Below, piece by piece: positions 22,394 to 33,362 of a DNA stretch of 64,000 nucleotides. Both the position numbers and the translations under genes were made by a program. This stretch comes from Coffea arabica (Eukaryota; Streptophyta; Magnoliopsida; Gentianales; Rubiaceae). The notes beneath the pieces were generated by a model that worked only from the letters and a program-made list of their open reading frames with translations, made no database searches and had not been told where the DNA came from. The DNA lies in NCBI RefSeq assembly GCF_036785885.1, contig NC_092330.1:18076525-18140524 (forward strand), read 5' to 3'. Position 1 is the stretch's first letter. Each line of letters opens with the position of its first letter.

Positions 22394-22966
22394 ATGTATA
22401 GGGGCAGTTCGAGTGGTGCGGAATCCAGTGGTGTGGGACCGAGACCTCCGAGTAGGAGGGGACCAGAGGATCGAGCGCTGCGTAAGCGGGCGATCCGTTA
22501 TAGGCAGAGGCTGGGAGAGCCTTACACTTTGTACTCTCCCTTTGGCCAGGTGTCGCGCCGACCCTGCGCGTGTTGGTATACACATGGCTATCCCGACGAG
22601 GTAGTCATAGCATTGGATGACGAGCGGTATTACCTCAACAGGACAGTCGAGACTCTGAGGGCACAGCTAGACGAGGCTAGAGCAGATGGCCGTAAGCAGG
22701 CGAGGCGTATTGGATACTTGGAGCGGAGTCTCCGAGAGGAGAGAGAGAGGACGGACGCTCTGCACCGTCAGCTTCAGGATACACACCAGCACCTCTTCGC
22801 TATGAAGAGGCAGCTGAGGGATAGGGCTCGGAGTATGTCTGTCGACTGCGAGCTCCTTCTAGATCTAGCCGCAGAGGCACCACCACGAGCCACCGGTCCA
22901 GAGAGGATGGACGAGGTGGACACGTTAGGTTCCGTTGGGAACCTGGGCCCTAGGGGAGGCGATTAG
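22394..22966 (+). CDS. Leader ORF of the TR-GAG element; coiled-coil protein homologous to 9686-10363
   Basis: An ATG at 22394 opens 190 codons without a stop. A Ser/Gly/Arg-rich start is followed by the core SRRPCACWYTHGYPDEVVIA, then LDDER. A long charged coiled-coil region comes next (RRIGYLERSLREERERTDAL), and the tail holds DCELLLDLAAEA. Against the Gypsy leader protein the shared pattern is RRxCxCW, then YPDxVVxAxDDER, and a coiled coil of similar length. Conservation at the protein level between elements with visibly diverged DNA suggests selection on the product. Its position between primer site and gag is the same in both. Function unknown; the Cys pair and the coiled coil would suit RNA or protein binding, which is a guess. 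Confidence 0.8.
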   Translation: MYRGSSSGAESSGVGPRPPSRRGPEDRALRKRAIRYRQRLGEPYTLYSPFGQVSRRPCACWYTHGYPDEVVIALDDERYYLNRTVETLRAQLDEARADGRKQARRIGYLERSLREERERTDALHRQLQDTHQHLFAMKRQLRDRARSMSVDCELLLDLAAEAPPRATGPERMDEVDTLGSVGNLGPRGGD

Positions 22967-23287
22967 GGTCGCTTTTGTACTTTTGTACTTTTGTTTAGCT
23001 AGTGTATGACTTTTGTTAGAACTAGCATGACTACTTTCTTTTGTTATTTGGTTGTCTGACTAGATTTTGGAGCCAGTGCTCATGTGTACATTGGGTTTTG
23101 TACCGACTGGAGGTCGGTGATGTGTAAATCTTTTGATGTGACCTTGTAAATATATGCATATATTTGCGTAGCATTTTGAACTTATCTTTTATGTGTCTTT
23201 TGTTCATACGCTTTACGTTCGTACTTTTGCTCATAGTCTGGATAATAAGCATATGTCATGTTCCGATCTATAGACTTTTGCACTTAA
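22967..23287 (+). other. Spacer between leader ORF and gag of TR-GAG
   Basis: About 320 bp, T-rich, with several ACTTTTG motifs. I see no ORF. It would have to allow translation of gag from a downstream start, by an internal route, reinitiation or a second transcript. Confidence 0.6.
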
Positions 23288-24490
23288 ATGGCCTCCGGTA
23301 CTAGAGATGAAAGGCAAGGGCGAGGCTCTGAAGGAAATAATGAGAGTGGGCCGGACCAAGTCGCTACAGCTATCCAGCGGATGGCCGATCTTCTGGAGCG
23401 AATGTCAAATCAACAAGGCCAGGGGAGCAGTATGGGGAATCCTGGACATAATCCGGGACATAATCCGGGTAATCACGAGGGTGAAGACCGTGCCTTGGAG
23501 CGATTCCAAAAATTCGCACCCCCAAAGTTTATAGGTGGACCCGACCCTGACTTAGCGGAGGGTTGGATGGACCGTATGCTAGATATTTTTGCCACGCTTA
23601 GGTACTCGGAAGAACGGCAGATATCCTTTGCTGCTTTTCAGTTCGAAGGGGCCGCTCGAGCCTGGTGGAACGTGATTAAAGTCAAGTGGGAGCGCGAACA
23701 GACCCCTTGGACCTGGATCAACTTTACACGGGAGTTTAATGAAAAATACCTGCCGCCCATTGTGCAAGAAAAACGGGAAGATGATTTCATCCGCCTACGT
23801 CAAGGGGCATCGAGTGTGGCGGAGTACGAAACTCAGTTTACAAAGCTCTCTCGCTTTGCCCCAGAGCTGGTGCTGACGGAGCAAAAGAGAATTCGCCGCT
23901 TTACTCAAGGCTTAAATGTAGAAATTCAGGAAGCATTGGCGGCCGCACAGCTGGACACCTTTAGCCAAGCGCTAGAAAAAGCACAACGGATTGAGACTGC
24001 CAGGGGACAGGTTAAAGCCTTCCATGACCGGAAAAGGAGGCAACCCAGTTCGAACGATTCCCTGGTTGGACAGAGTTCGCGAAACGAGCCACCTGCTAAG
24101 ACGAGTAAAGGCACAGATGGTCCACGACCTACAAGAACCCTGAATAGCTTTGGGCGAGGTCAGATACTGCAAGAGGCCCAGAGGAGTGCTCAGCGTGGAG
24201 GGTCAAGCACGGCCACTAAGCCAACCTGTGGTTTCTGTGGGGGCAATCACACCGATGAAAACTGTTGGAAAAATAGTTCGGTACGGAAATGCTTCAAATG
24301 TGGTAGTACCGAACATCTGATTGCCCGGTGCCCTAAGATACAGAAGGATGGACTCAAACCACCGACTGAAGGGACCACAACTAAGCCGTCAAGTGTAGGG
24401 GAAAATCGATCCAAAGGGCCAGCAAGAGTCTATGCGATGGGTCAACCTGAGATGACGAGTCCTTCGGTGGACCTTGAAGGTACGCTTTGA
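23288..24490 (+). CDS. Intact gag of the TR-GAG element
   Basis: An ATG at 23288 opens 400 codons. The order is: a short charged N-terminus with a small GNPGHNPGHNPGN repeat; the retrotransposon gag domain (KFAPPKFIGGPDPDLAEGWM, FEGAARAWWNVIKVKWE, FNEKYLPPIVQEKREDDFI); a basic linker; and two zinc knuckles (CGFCGGNHTDENC and CFKCGSTEHLIARC). Both knuckle regions are complete, unlike the Gypsy copy. The last residues (ARVYAMGQPEM ... LEGTL) correspond to the lead-in of the protease in the Gypsy element; the stop falls where the protease should begin. Particle assembly and RNA packaging would be expected, with enzymes supplied by a relative. Confidence 0.93.
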   Translation: MASGTRDERQGRGSEGNNESGPDQVATAIQRMADLLERMSNQQGQGSSMGNPGHNPGHNPGNHEGEDRALERFQKFAPPKFIGGPDPDLAEGWMDRMLDIFATLRYSEERQISFAAFQFEGAARAWWNVIKVKWEREQTPWTWINFTREFNEKYLPPIVQEKREDDFIRLRQGASSVAEYETQFTKLSRFAPELVLTEQKRIRRFTQGLNVEIQEALAAAQLDTFSQALEKAQRIETARGQVKAFHDRKRRQPSSNDSLVGQSSRNEPPAKTSKGTDGPRPTRTLNSFGRGQILQEAQRSAQRGGSSTATKPTCGFCGGNHTDENCWKNSSVRKCFKCGSTEHLIARCPKIQKDGLKPPTEGTTTKPSSVGENRSKGPARVYAMGQPEMTSPSVDLEGTL

Positions 24491-24537
24491 ACAAACGAAT
24501 CCATTTCGAGGACGAAATTGTCCTAAGTGGGGGAGAT
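24491..24537 (+). other. Pol-deletion junction and polypurine tract of TR-GAG
   Basis: After the gag stop, ATTTCGAGGACGAAATT matches the very end of Gypsy pol (around 4720-4735, complement). All of protease to integrase is therefore missing between LEGT and this tail. AAGTGGGGGAGAT (24525-24537) is the polypurine tract abutting the 3' LTR. Confidence 0.85.
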
Positions 24538-27500
24538 TGTGAGGCCCCAGTCCGTTCTACGTTGAGATATTCATTAGCTGGGCGGTAACGTTTGATTTTA
24601 GGAGTATTTCGAAAACCCTATGTAGGGATTAAGATTTAAAGCCCTACTATCCAATTATTCCATAATAAGTGCAAGTGAGCCTAGAAAGTAGGGTTTCACT
24701 CTTTGGTTTCAGGATTGGAGCAAAATTAGGGTTTTTTGCAATTTTCGCCGGATGAAATTTTGGTACGGAAACAGGATCAAATTTGGTGATTAAAAGTGAC
24801 TTTTAAGTGAGAAATAATATGTGATTAGGAGCAATAAGATAAGGTTAGTGAATAGGAAGTAAAAACCCTAGTACGTGTGTTTTAAGAAAAAACGGCGCGA
24901 ACCGGCGGGTCCCGCGCATTACCGATTGAACGCACCAATTGACCACCACTTACTTGCTATACAAGTTTACCATTAATGGAACAAAATATCTTCCCCCTCT
25001 TAGCTTCTTATTGGCCGAAAATTAGAGGTTAGAAATGCAACAAGAGAGAGAAAAATTTGTGGTCAAGATTAGTCCAAGTGTTGAAAGAATTTGTGGTCAC
25101 AATTAAGCCTTGATCATCTTACCTTCCTATAAGACAACTTGAGCCTTTTCTCCCTCATTCTTTCTTGCTAAGTGCCGAGCTCAAGGGGAGAGAAAAGAAG
25201 AGCAAGAACAACAAATTTTCCTTCTTGATTTGCTTCAATTAAGTTAGAAATCCAAATCTAAACCGATTAAACTCACCTTTGAGTGTCTAAGTAGTGAAGT
25301 GTTGGAGAGTTTTTGGAAAGGAAAGCTAGGAGGACACTTGGTGGACACCAATCAAGGTGAGGATGCTGATTTCCCTAAATTTTACCTTCAATCTTGTGTA
25401 AATTAGCTTGGTAACTTCAAATTGGTGGTGAATAATGGATGCAATCATGATTTGGGGGTTTTCCCTTTTGGTTTTATGAACTAGGGCTTGCTGAATTGCT
25501 GCCCAACTTAGAGTGTGTATGATATATGTTGCAATTGAGGTTTCATAAGGTGTTTTGGTAGTGATTGGACCAAGAAATTAAGGAAGATTCACTAAAAAAC
25601 TAGAAATTCCAGAATCTGGAAAATTTGTTCCAACTTTCTGTCCGAAATTTTAGCTGTATGTTAGAGGCTGTTTTGGCCTTGGGTCAAAGAATGAAAATTG
25701 TAGGGAATGGTATTTTATGTGTGCCTATAAAATTTCAGCTCAATCGGAGCAACGTAGCTCGTGAAAAGTCCAAAATACCCTTACTGTTTTAAGTATTTCC
25801 CAGCAGTCCGTTTCTTCAGTTCAGTCCAGTTTATCACGATTTTTGACCAGGATCCATTCTGATTTAGCTCTGGGCCAAAACATAAAAGTTGTAGTGTTCT
25901 GAAGTAGCTTTAAAATACCTCAAAGAAAACCTGATTCGGACTTGTGTACACTGCGTTATGTCCATTACAGTGTTCTGCGTTTAAACAACCGACGAATTGG
26001 TTTCTGGTTTAGTAATTCGAGAATTTGACTAAGTTACATTAGAAACTGGACTACGTGATCTTCATGGATGTTGTAGATCTGTGTCTTAGCTTCGAAACGG
26101 CGTAGGTTTCGTTTTAATCCGATAAGCGTAGCCTCGGATATGGTATTACCGCATTTGTACGTCAAATCTGTCTTGTGCTAAGTTGAATTTCTGCACTTGT
26201 AATTGTTGTGAATCTTGTTTTTATGATGTTGTGAGCCTATGGAACGGCTCTTGGCTTGAATTGTTTTATGTGTGATGTTGGATTGTGGTTGAAGAAAAAT
26301 AATGAAGCCTAAATGGCTGGAAATTAGGTAAACACAAAGGGCATGCTGCCCGACTTTACGCTCGAGGACCTTTGCTACTTTGGTTATCGAGGGTTATACG
26401 TTAGTTCTTGGCCAAAACATCAAAGTTTTAGCCTTATGTCTCAGCTTTCTAACGCCTCTGGAATTTCTTGATTTTGATTTTTGAGCCGTGAGTTACGGCC
26501 TTGCAAACAGGGCCTGTTTGGTAACCCACCATGAAACGGCTGGCACTATTTCGTGCCTTTTGACCTATATCTATTGAGATCTAGGTTAAGGTGTCTTCAC
26601 GAAAATTGTAGCCCTTTCTCATAGCTTCGAAACGGTGTCTCGTTCACCTTGATCCGATATTCCTAGCCTAACTTTTGACCAAAACGGTTTGAGATGGCCG
26701 ATTTGGCCGTCCCGTTTGCCGTTCCGCGCGCGCGCGTGTGTCCCTTTTTGCCGTTTTCGCACTTGCGCGTGCCAATTTTGCCGTTTTGCTTGTTTTAGGT
26801 ATGTTAGTAGCCGTTTGTGATATATTGTGACACAATCTTCGATTTCAGACGGTGGTGAACTAGGCAGAGCCGGTGGGGCCCACTACTAGCCAATAAACGA
26901 AGTGCTTTCCGCTTTTGTACTACTTTGGTGTTTTGGGTAAGTACTCAGGCCGCTTTTGTATGTTAGTTGCTTATGTGTTTCGATATGTATGAAGAGGGTA
27001 CTTAGACGAGGGTGTACTTTATCGCACTCGCTCTAAACCCTAATTTGCGCACATATTTGTACATGGCTTATGTATATGAGCAATTTTGGAACTAAAACCT
27101 TGAGCTGGTGGCTCGGGGTGACTTTTGAATAATTTTGTGAATTTTGTGAGTTTGAGGTTGAACTCAATACCTAGATGGACTATTCGAGCCGGTTAGGGCT
27201 TGGTCGAAGTCAGTCCAACTTGGTTTGAGGTCACCAAGTTTGTGAACCCGGTTCGCTGAGTATGTGAACCAATTTTGTGACCCGAGCTTGTGACTCAAGC
27301 TCAAGTTTGTGATTTCGTTCGCCTGGGCAAGTTTGTGAGGTGACTGGCCAGTGAGGGTGATAAGGTGTTCGGTGGGTGTACAAGTGGAGTTCTACCGACC
27401 TTGTTTGTGGTCGACGGAGTGTCGACAGGAGGTCACGCATGGCACCCGACTTGGCTTTGGAGCCACCTGTATCCTTATTATGTGATGTTACTTTTCTGCT

Positions 27501-27949
27501 TTTGCTTTACTCTTGCTGTGGAACTACTGTTACGTGTAATTTACGCTTTCGCCCCTGTTTACTTACTAAGCATATAGCTTACCCCGTTCCTTTTGTTTTC
27601 CTTAGCAGGGGCCGACGCAGGGACTTTTGGCACATACACTAGTATAGTATAGTTAGATTTGCTTGTAATAGCGGACAATTAGGATGTTTGTTTTTATTGT
27701 GGTGATTTGTATAAGGACCCTCCTTAGGGTCTACCTTTTGGTTTTGGTGGTAATTATAAGGATGTAATAGTTTGAGTAGGTACTTTTGGAGAATGTAATT
27801 ATAACTCTTTTGGGATTGTATATAGTGTGTAAGGTACACTTTTGGATTTTCTGGCTCTTATCGTTTTAAGTTTTGAGTCCTGGCGCGAGCTAGGCAGGCG
27901 GCCCGCCGATACCCTTGGGTTCGCCCTTGGGAGAAGTGGGGTCGTCACA
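24538..27949 (+). repeat. TR-GAG 3' LTR
   Basis: This is the second 3412-bp LTR. It follows the polypurine tract and ends GTCGTCACA at 27949. The next base starts Helitron helicase sequence on the minus strand. Confidence 0.95.
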
Positions 27950-29141
27950 AATAAGCCTTGTTCCATTGCACAATCCTTTAGCTGGATTTAGATTCCTGAG
28001 CAAGATTAAGGGACAGTTTTCTTTTAGCATGAGTTTGTGTGGAGAAAGACCCATTGGATTTTGAGTATTAAAAAAATCCCCATAATCTGCCTGAAATCTC
28101 TGATCAACGTTCGGTCAGAGCTTTTATAAGTAAAAAGCTGTTCAGGAAACCTTCAAATCATCATTTCATTGATGTCTTCAACAGAGGTATTTTTTGGGGT
28201 CAGAATACATCTACTGATCATTTCATGAGGATTAGATGAGTAGAGATTCAAATCTGGAAACGTGTAAGCTATCAACCTGATCGAAAAATCTTGTGTTAGC
28301 AATTTGTGCAAGATATATGCAGTAACACTGATGAAAAAGGGCAGGAGTGTGCGACAAAGACAGGAAATATAGAGGACCTGTCAAAAGAATCTTTAGGATT
28401 GTAGAATGATATAACCATATGACTTGGTAAACATATCTGGTTATCTACATCAGCAGGTTCTGCACCTTCCCCAATAGCAAGCAAGAATTGTGAAAAGGCA
28501 GGATCTAAGACAGCCCTCATGTTCTGTGTTAGCTTTATTTTGTGCATCCTAGACCATAACGAAGAATGTAGGAGGCTAGCCTGAATTAACTGGTCCTTAG
28601 CAGCCCCTTGAATAACAGGAAGAGTTTGGCGAAAATCGCCCCCAAAAACTACAACTTTGCCTCCAAAAGATTCGTCAGTCTCCATTAGATCTTTCAGCAA
28701 TTCTTCAAATGCTTCAATGCTTTCTCTTTTTGCCATTGATGCTTCATCCCACAAGAACAACTTGCATTCAATGATTAATTGTGCCATGCTGCTTTGCTTT
28801 CTCAATTGACAGGTTTTATTCTTGGAAAAGTCCAATGGGACTTTAAATCTGGAGTGAGCAGTTCTTCCTCCAGGAAGAAGTGATGCTGCAACTCCTAAAG
28901 TCGCTACATCTATTGCAATGTATCCTTGTGATCTAAGAGTCGCAAGAAGAGAACGATATAAAAATGTTTTTCCCGTCCCCTTCCCCGGACCATCAATGAA
29001 AATGCTCTGACCTTTGGACGAAAAAACAGTCTGCAATATCAAATCATAAGCATGCGTTTGTTTTGAATTTAACCTTGAAGCTATTAAGAGATCTTCTGGT
29101 GACACCACGATACTCCTTTCGCTGTCCACTTCCTTTGTCAT
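27950..29141 (-). pseudogene. Helitron PIF1-like helicase domain, broken
   Basis: The minus-strand frame 29141-28296 begins upstream of the P-loop and holds GPGKGTGKTFLYRSLL (Walker A with one extra Lys), LPGGRTAHSRFKVPLDF, LFLWDEASMAKR (Walker B), VVVFGGDFRQTLPVIQG and IKLTQNMRA, the usual superfamily 1B helicase series. A frameshift ends it near 28300. A further piece in the last 80 bases (27950-28030) encodes CPLILLRNLNPAKGLCNGTR, a motif near the C-terminus of these helicases, and stops exactly at the TR-GAG LTR. The protein would unwind DNA during rolling-circle transposition. Confidence 0.88.
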
Positions 29142-29207
29142 GCTTTCATGACAGGTAAGAGTAACAGCATCTGCAACTAACTTGTAGTCACTGATATGCC
29201 TCCATAT

Positions 29208-30437
29208 ATGCTAGAGTGATTTGTTAATATCGTATAGAACCTTCCGTTTTATTTCAGCAGCTGAACAATGACTTTGCTCCTGCGCTCGCTCAAAGTCTCT
29301 AGAAAGCTCCAGTTCAAATTTTTCCCACAAAAGACTTAGATTTGCTGGCACACAATGCAACAGCAAAGTAGCAAATAAAAATCTAAGCGAAGAAGGCATC
29401 TGAAAACTAGCAGCTTCTTCAAGTGTTGCCTCAATGTAAGAATCAGATTCTAAGAGGCCAAGCTCTAGAGCAGCCTCTCTAAACGAATTCAGTTTACATC
29501 CATTAACTGTTAACAAGTCATCAAAGGATGTAGGAGCGCGAACACGTGAGAGAAGAAGTCTTAAATAATACTTATCACCTTCGCTTGGTTTAACAGTGAC
29601 TAACCTGCCAATAACCTTTTGCTTGCTTTTTCCCGTCCAGTTTCTTTTAGTAGGTGTCCACACAAAGTGCTGAGTAAAATCTCTATACAAGTATTTGAGA
29701 CTCTGAGCTTTTTTGTTTACACGGTTCATCCTAAAGAACTCAGTTAACATAGTTTTCGAGAAATCAATTTTTTTTAAGAGCTGTGAAAGGTCAAAATCCT
29801 AATTAAAGGAAACATATTGGTGACCAGGAAGATGAACCTGAAGACTGTAAACAGCAGGGGTCATTTCATTCAAGCGGAATGCGTAAATTCACCACAAAGC
29901 TTCCGGAGGGGAAACCTATCGACCTCGCTGAAACTCCTTGATCTCATCAACATCTTGAGGTGTTTCATCAGCTATGATGTGGAAGTTGACAAGATCATGG
30001 CCTTTAAATATGTATTTGTATAAATACTTAACTAACTTGACAGTTAAACAGATTTCCACGTTGATGTGACAATCAATCAAAGCTAGCAAGTATGGAGTAT
30101 ATGGGATGATCCACCTATTATCCAAATCATAGCCTTTGACTCTAATTTTTTTGCCATTCTTTCGTCTGCGATAATTTGGATAGCTATCCTCACCGTGAGT
30201 CGTATGTTCAGAATACCCTTTTGGATAGTGATTTTTGCAAACACCGTTTTTCATACAAGGGCTGTTTTTGTTCATTTTTCCACAAGGGCCATGTATCATG
30301 TGCCTTACAACAAGAGAATAAAGATAAGGATGTTCTTTACGATTAGGCAACTCAGCAGATACAATTTTATCATGGGCTTCTGGATTTAGAGGCTTAAACT
30401 GCGGTTTCAATATAAGCAGTAGGTGAGCATTATCCAT
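29208..30437 (-). pseudogene. Helitron Rep region with tyrosine motif, HUH motif damaged
   Basis: 30437-29916 encodes AHLLLILKPQFKPL, HMIHGPCG and CMKNGVCKNHYPKGY, then KLVKYLYKYIFKG, which carries the paired-Tyr motif of Rep. The HUH motif should read His-x-His just before LLLIL; here only AsnAlaHis remains. The segment 29750-29211 continues with FVWTPTKRNWTGKSKQ and KYYLRLLLSRVRAPTSFDDL, a region linking Rep to the helicase. Stops and a frame change separate the two pieces around 29750-29920. Confidence 0.82.
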
Positions 30438-31806
30438 TATTTCTTTGGAGAAACTGCGGTTTCAATTTTATCTTTTTGGAGACGTTCCAAAAAGTTTGGC
30501 CTAAAGAGACACTATCCATTATTCCTTGAAGAGCTTCAGTCCGAATGATATTTTGTTTCTGTCTGTGAAAATCAAGCCTAGATGTCTCTATTTTAACGTA
30601 GATATCAACGACATATTGCTATAATAGTCTCAGGGCATGTAACAACATGGACTCATCATTATTTCTCATCTGAAACTTATAACAGTAGTATTCCCTAGCA
30701 GTGACATTAGTTTTCTGTTTCTTGCCACGATCAGCGGCTGAAAAAAATGCAACTACGTATTAATGGCACGAAGCAAAAAAGACAATTGTGGCTGAAAAGT
30801 ATAACTATGCTTTGAAGATCATAAGTTTGAACTTGCCTCTCTGTTCAAGATTAATCAAATCAGATGGACTGCTGATAGATGTTGGATCAATAGGAATATC
30901 ATCTTCATAGACGGGACGGGATCTTTTCCTATTTCCGCAAGTAATCCTTTGAATCCCATGGTGCCATCCAAATTCACCACGAGAAAATAATAAAGGGTAC
31001 TGCAAAGAGTCATAACAAGCATAATAATGCTTAATCATATGACTTTGATCAGAATGACTATAAACCTGAATATGAATTGACTTATCAACTGATTCATGAT
31101 TAGTTTCGGTCCATATAGCAGCAACCTGAGAAGCTGATGGAAGATTATATGTACGTTGATCAAAAGTAGGATTGCAATTAAGAACAATTCTATGGTGTTC
31201 GAGATCAGGAACATGATGCAAATCCTGAAAGAATCTGGCATAAGGATTGCCAGCTAGAATACGCATGAGCAATTTACGGGTGCTTTCACGCAGTCAAGAG
31301 AAAGCATCAAGCCTCCTTGCAAGTTCCTCATCGGTATCAAAAAAGTACAACTGAATACCAGATGGTCTATGATGCTACGATACCAAACTATCAAGGAAGT
31401 GATATACTTGGCTCTGCACTCGAAACGTATAGACATCGTGCTTATTTTTTGTCAGTTCTGGATCATATTTTGCAGCAAAAGTAGTGAAAGAAACATTGTT
31501 ATTGTATGTACGAGCATTCTTCCTGAAATGTTCACACTCTTCATCATCACCGATGAAGAGGTGGCGAAGATCGTAAGGCATCGGTGCGCTGACCAGTGAA
31601 ACTTCTCCTCCTGAACAGCAGAAATTAGGAGGTTCTAAATGGAACCGTATAGCTCCACAATGCTGATAGTTTGGAGACTCAAGGAGAACCAAAGAATGGT
31701 CATGAATCCTTTCTAAACGAGGGAGAATAGTGTTCCTAGATATTCGCTGCCAACCTGGAACAAAGGGCACTTGTTGGTTTCTTTGTTCCATGGATAAGCT
31801 GGACAA
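30438..31806 (-). pseudogene. Helitron zinc-finger and Rep N-terminal region, broken
   Basis: 31806-31375 includes YQHCGAIRFHLEPPNFCCSG, the end of the C2HC-type finger found at the start of Helitron Rep, and continues with FRVQSQVYHFLDSL. 31272-30805 adds AGNPYARFFQDL and LQYPLLFSRGEFGWHHGI. Between about 30750 and 30520 another piece reads AREYYCYKFQMRNNDESMLL and ETSRLDFHRQKQNIIRTEAL. About 180 codons that normally follow, including the TCNP block and the HUH lead-in, are deleted between roughly 30510 and 30440. Confidence 0.8.
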
Positions 31807-32260
31807 GAACAGAGTGGGGAAAGGTAACGATAAAGGATTTAACTAGACACAATTAGAATGCAACCTGAGCTACATGTTTTTCTGGACACCGAAGGACGTT
31901 CGACAGTGCTAAAGTAAGGTGCATTTCCTATGAGTGAAAATGAGCTAAGCATTCAAAAAAAAGGCAAGAAGATAGAGAGAGATTGTAGCAATAAGGAATG
32001 AGTAATGTGAATGCAGAGTATGAAGGCAAAATAGGCAGATAGACAATAGGAGCTGCTAGAAAGGCCAAAGCAAAAGGGAAAAAGAAGAAGCTTAACAGAC
32101 TCATTGGTAATAGCTATACGGAAGAGAAGGTAGGAAAAATTATCAGTAAAGTGTAGTAAGATTGCAAAGCTGAAAACTAAAGGTAAGGGCTACCTTGCTG
32201 AACACTAGACGGAATGGAACTTGCAATAACAGAAGAGGAAGCATGATTTTCAATTTCCAG
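31807..32260 (-). other. Probable intronic or decayed Helitron DNA
   Basis: No coding similarity is visible between the N-terminal segment and the zinc-finger region. Plant Helitron genes often have an intron here. I see no other feature. Confidence 0.4.
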
Positions 32261-32704
32261 TTAAGCATTTGTAGAGGCCAGCAGGTGAGGTAGGTCAGCA
32301 CATGGTAACACGTTCTGTGGCTGAACGTGAAAAGCATATGAAGCTGTACCTGCTAACTCTTGACTGATTAGAAGATTAGCATTGTGATTTGAAGAAGCGT
32401 GCACAGAAGCATCAGGAATAGTAATGGACGGTCCTATAGGATCTAACGGAGTTGTTTGAGTGGAATCTGGACGTTTTCTCTTGGAAGGGCCAGGTTTTGG
32501 AAGACATTCAGAGGCAGAAGGGGGCATATTTCTTTTCTTTGAAGCATTAGCTTCCCTCCGACGGCGTAAAAGAGCATCCTTTTTAGCCTGGGGCATTTGT
32601 GCATAACGACGCGCGCTAGCTGTCCATTAACAGCATAAAAGTTCTTCCTTCCTTTCTCGGGGCATCTCTGCATAATGTTTCCGGTGTTTTGCATTTCTAT
32701 CCAT
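32261..32704 (-). pseudogene. Helitron N-terminal basic segment
   Basis: An ATG at 32704 starts MDRNAKHRKHYAEMPRERKE. A stop near 32628 intervenes, then a second copy of the same unit appears as YAQMPQAKKDALLRRRREAN and a Pro/Ser-rich tail with KPGPSKRKRP. Repeated units ending in ALLRRRREA-type sequence are common at the N-terminus of plant Helitron proteins. It fits as the first exon of this minus-strand element. Confidence 0.7.
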
Positions 32705-32862
32705 GATATGGTATGAGACGAGACTTGCGAGAGAACTACATAAACGGGGTACAGGTATTGCCAACCGCAAAGTAGGCACATTAGACAGGAAGTAATCGCA
32801 GAAGAAGATAACGTGGCAAACACAAAAAAAGGAGAACAAAGTAGCTAGTAATTGTTGGCTGA

Positions 32863-33362
32863 TAAAAGGAGAAGAACAGAGTTCAGTGGATCAGTAAACA
32901 TAACGGTTGAGTTAAAAAAATGTTAAGTACCTTTTGCTAAAGCAAGGAAAATAAGTAGCAATTTGTAGCAAGCAGAAGCCAGAGGAAATCAAGAGGGCAA
33001 CGAAAAAATAGCAATGAACGACAAAAAGCTACAAAGTGTACAAACAATAATCATGAAAACGAAAATGCACAAGAAAGCATACGAAACATATAGAACAGAG
33101 GCAATGCTTCTAAAAGGAGAAGAACAAAGTTCAATGGATCAGTGAACATAATGGCTCAAGCACAATAAAAAAGCGTTAAGTACTTTTTTTTGCTGAAGCA
33201 GGAAAATAAGTAGCAACTCGCAGCAAGCAGAACCTGGAGGAAATCAAGAGGGCCATGAAAAATAGCAAAAAATGTTAGAAAGCTACAAAGTGCAGAAACA
33301 ATAATAGCATGAAAACGAAGATGAGCAAGACGGCATACAAAACATATATAACAGAGGAAATG
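32863..33362. repeat. Imperfect tandem duplication, unit about 250 bp
   Basis: The unit starting AAAAGGAGAAGAACAGAGTT at 32865 recurs at about 33113 as AAAAGGAGAAGAACAAAGTT. Later blocks also match in order: GGAAAATAAGTAGCAA, GAAATCAAGAGGGC and CATGAAAACGAA. The two copies are clearly related but carry many substitutions. The duplication lies just upstream of the Helitron N-terminal exon and may be part of that element's 5' region. Confidence 0.75.

Larger units (their letters stand above)
18838..27949 (+). mobile_element. TR-GAG nonautonomous LTR retrotransposon (Tekay-related, gag only)
   Basis: Two 3412-bp LTRs (TGTGAGGCCCC...GTCGTCACA) bound a 2288-bp interior with an iMet primer site, a leader ORF, an intact gag and a polypurine tract. 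Protease, RT, RNase H and integrase are missing. The LTRs differ at one position I can find (C at 21041, T at 26741), so the insertion is very young. LTR blocks, leader ORF and gag are all related to the Gypsy element at 1530-13682. The 5 bp before (GTCTT) and after (AATAA) do not match, and the flanks belong to two different elements. Confidence 0.92.
27950..32704 (-). mobile_element. Decayed Helitron (RepHel), minus strand, truncated by TR-GAG
   Basis: From right to left there is a basic N-terminal segment, a zinc-finger and Rep N-terminal region, the Rep tyrosine region and a PIF1-type helicase, with many stops and two larger deletions. The left border is the TR-GAG LTR, which cuts the helicase C-terminal part. 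I could not identify the 5'-TC or 3'-CTRR hairpin ends, so the outer limits are set by coding homology only. Confidence 0.85.
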
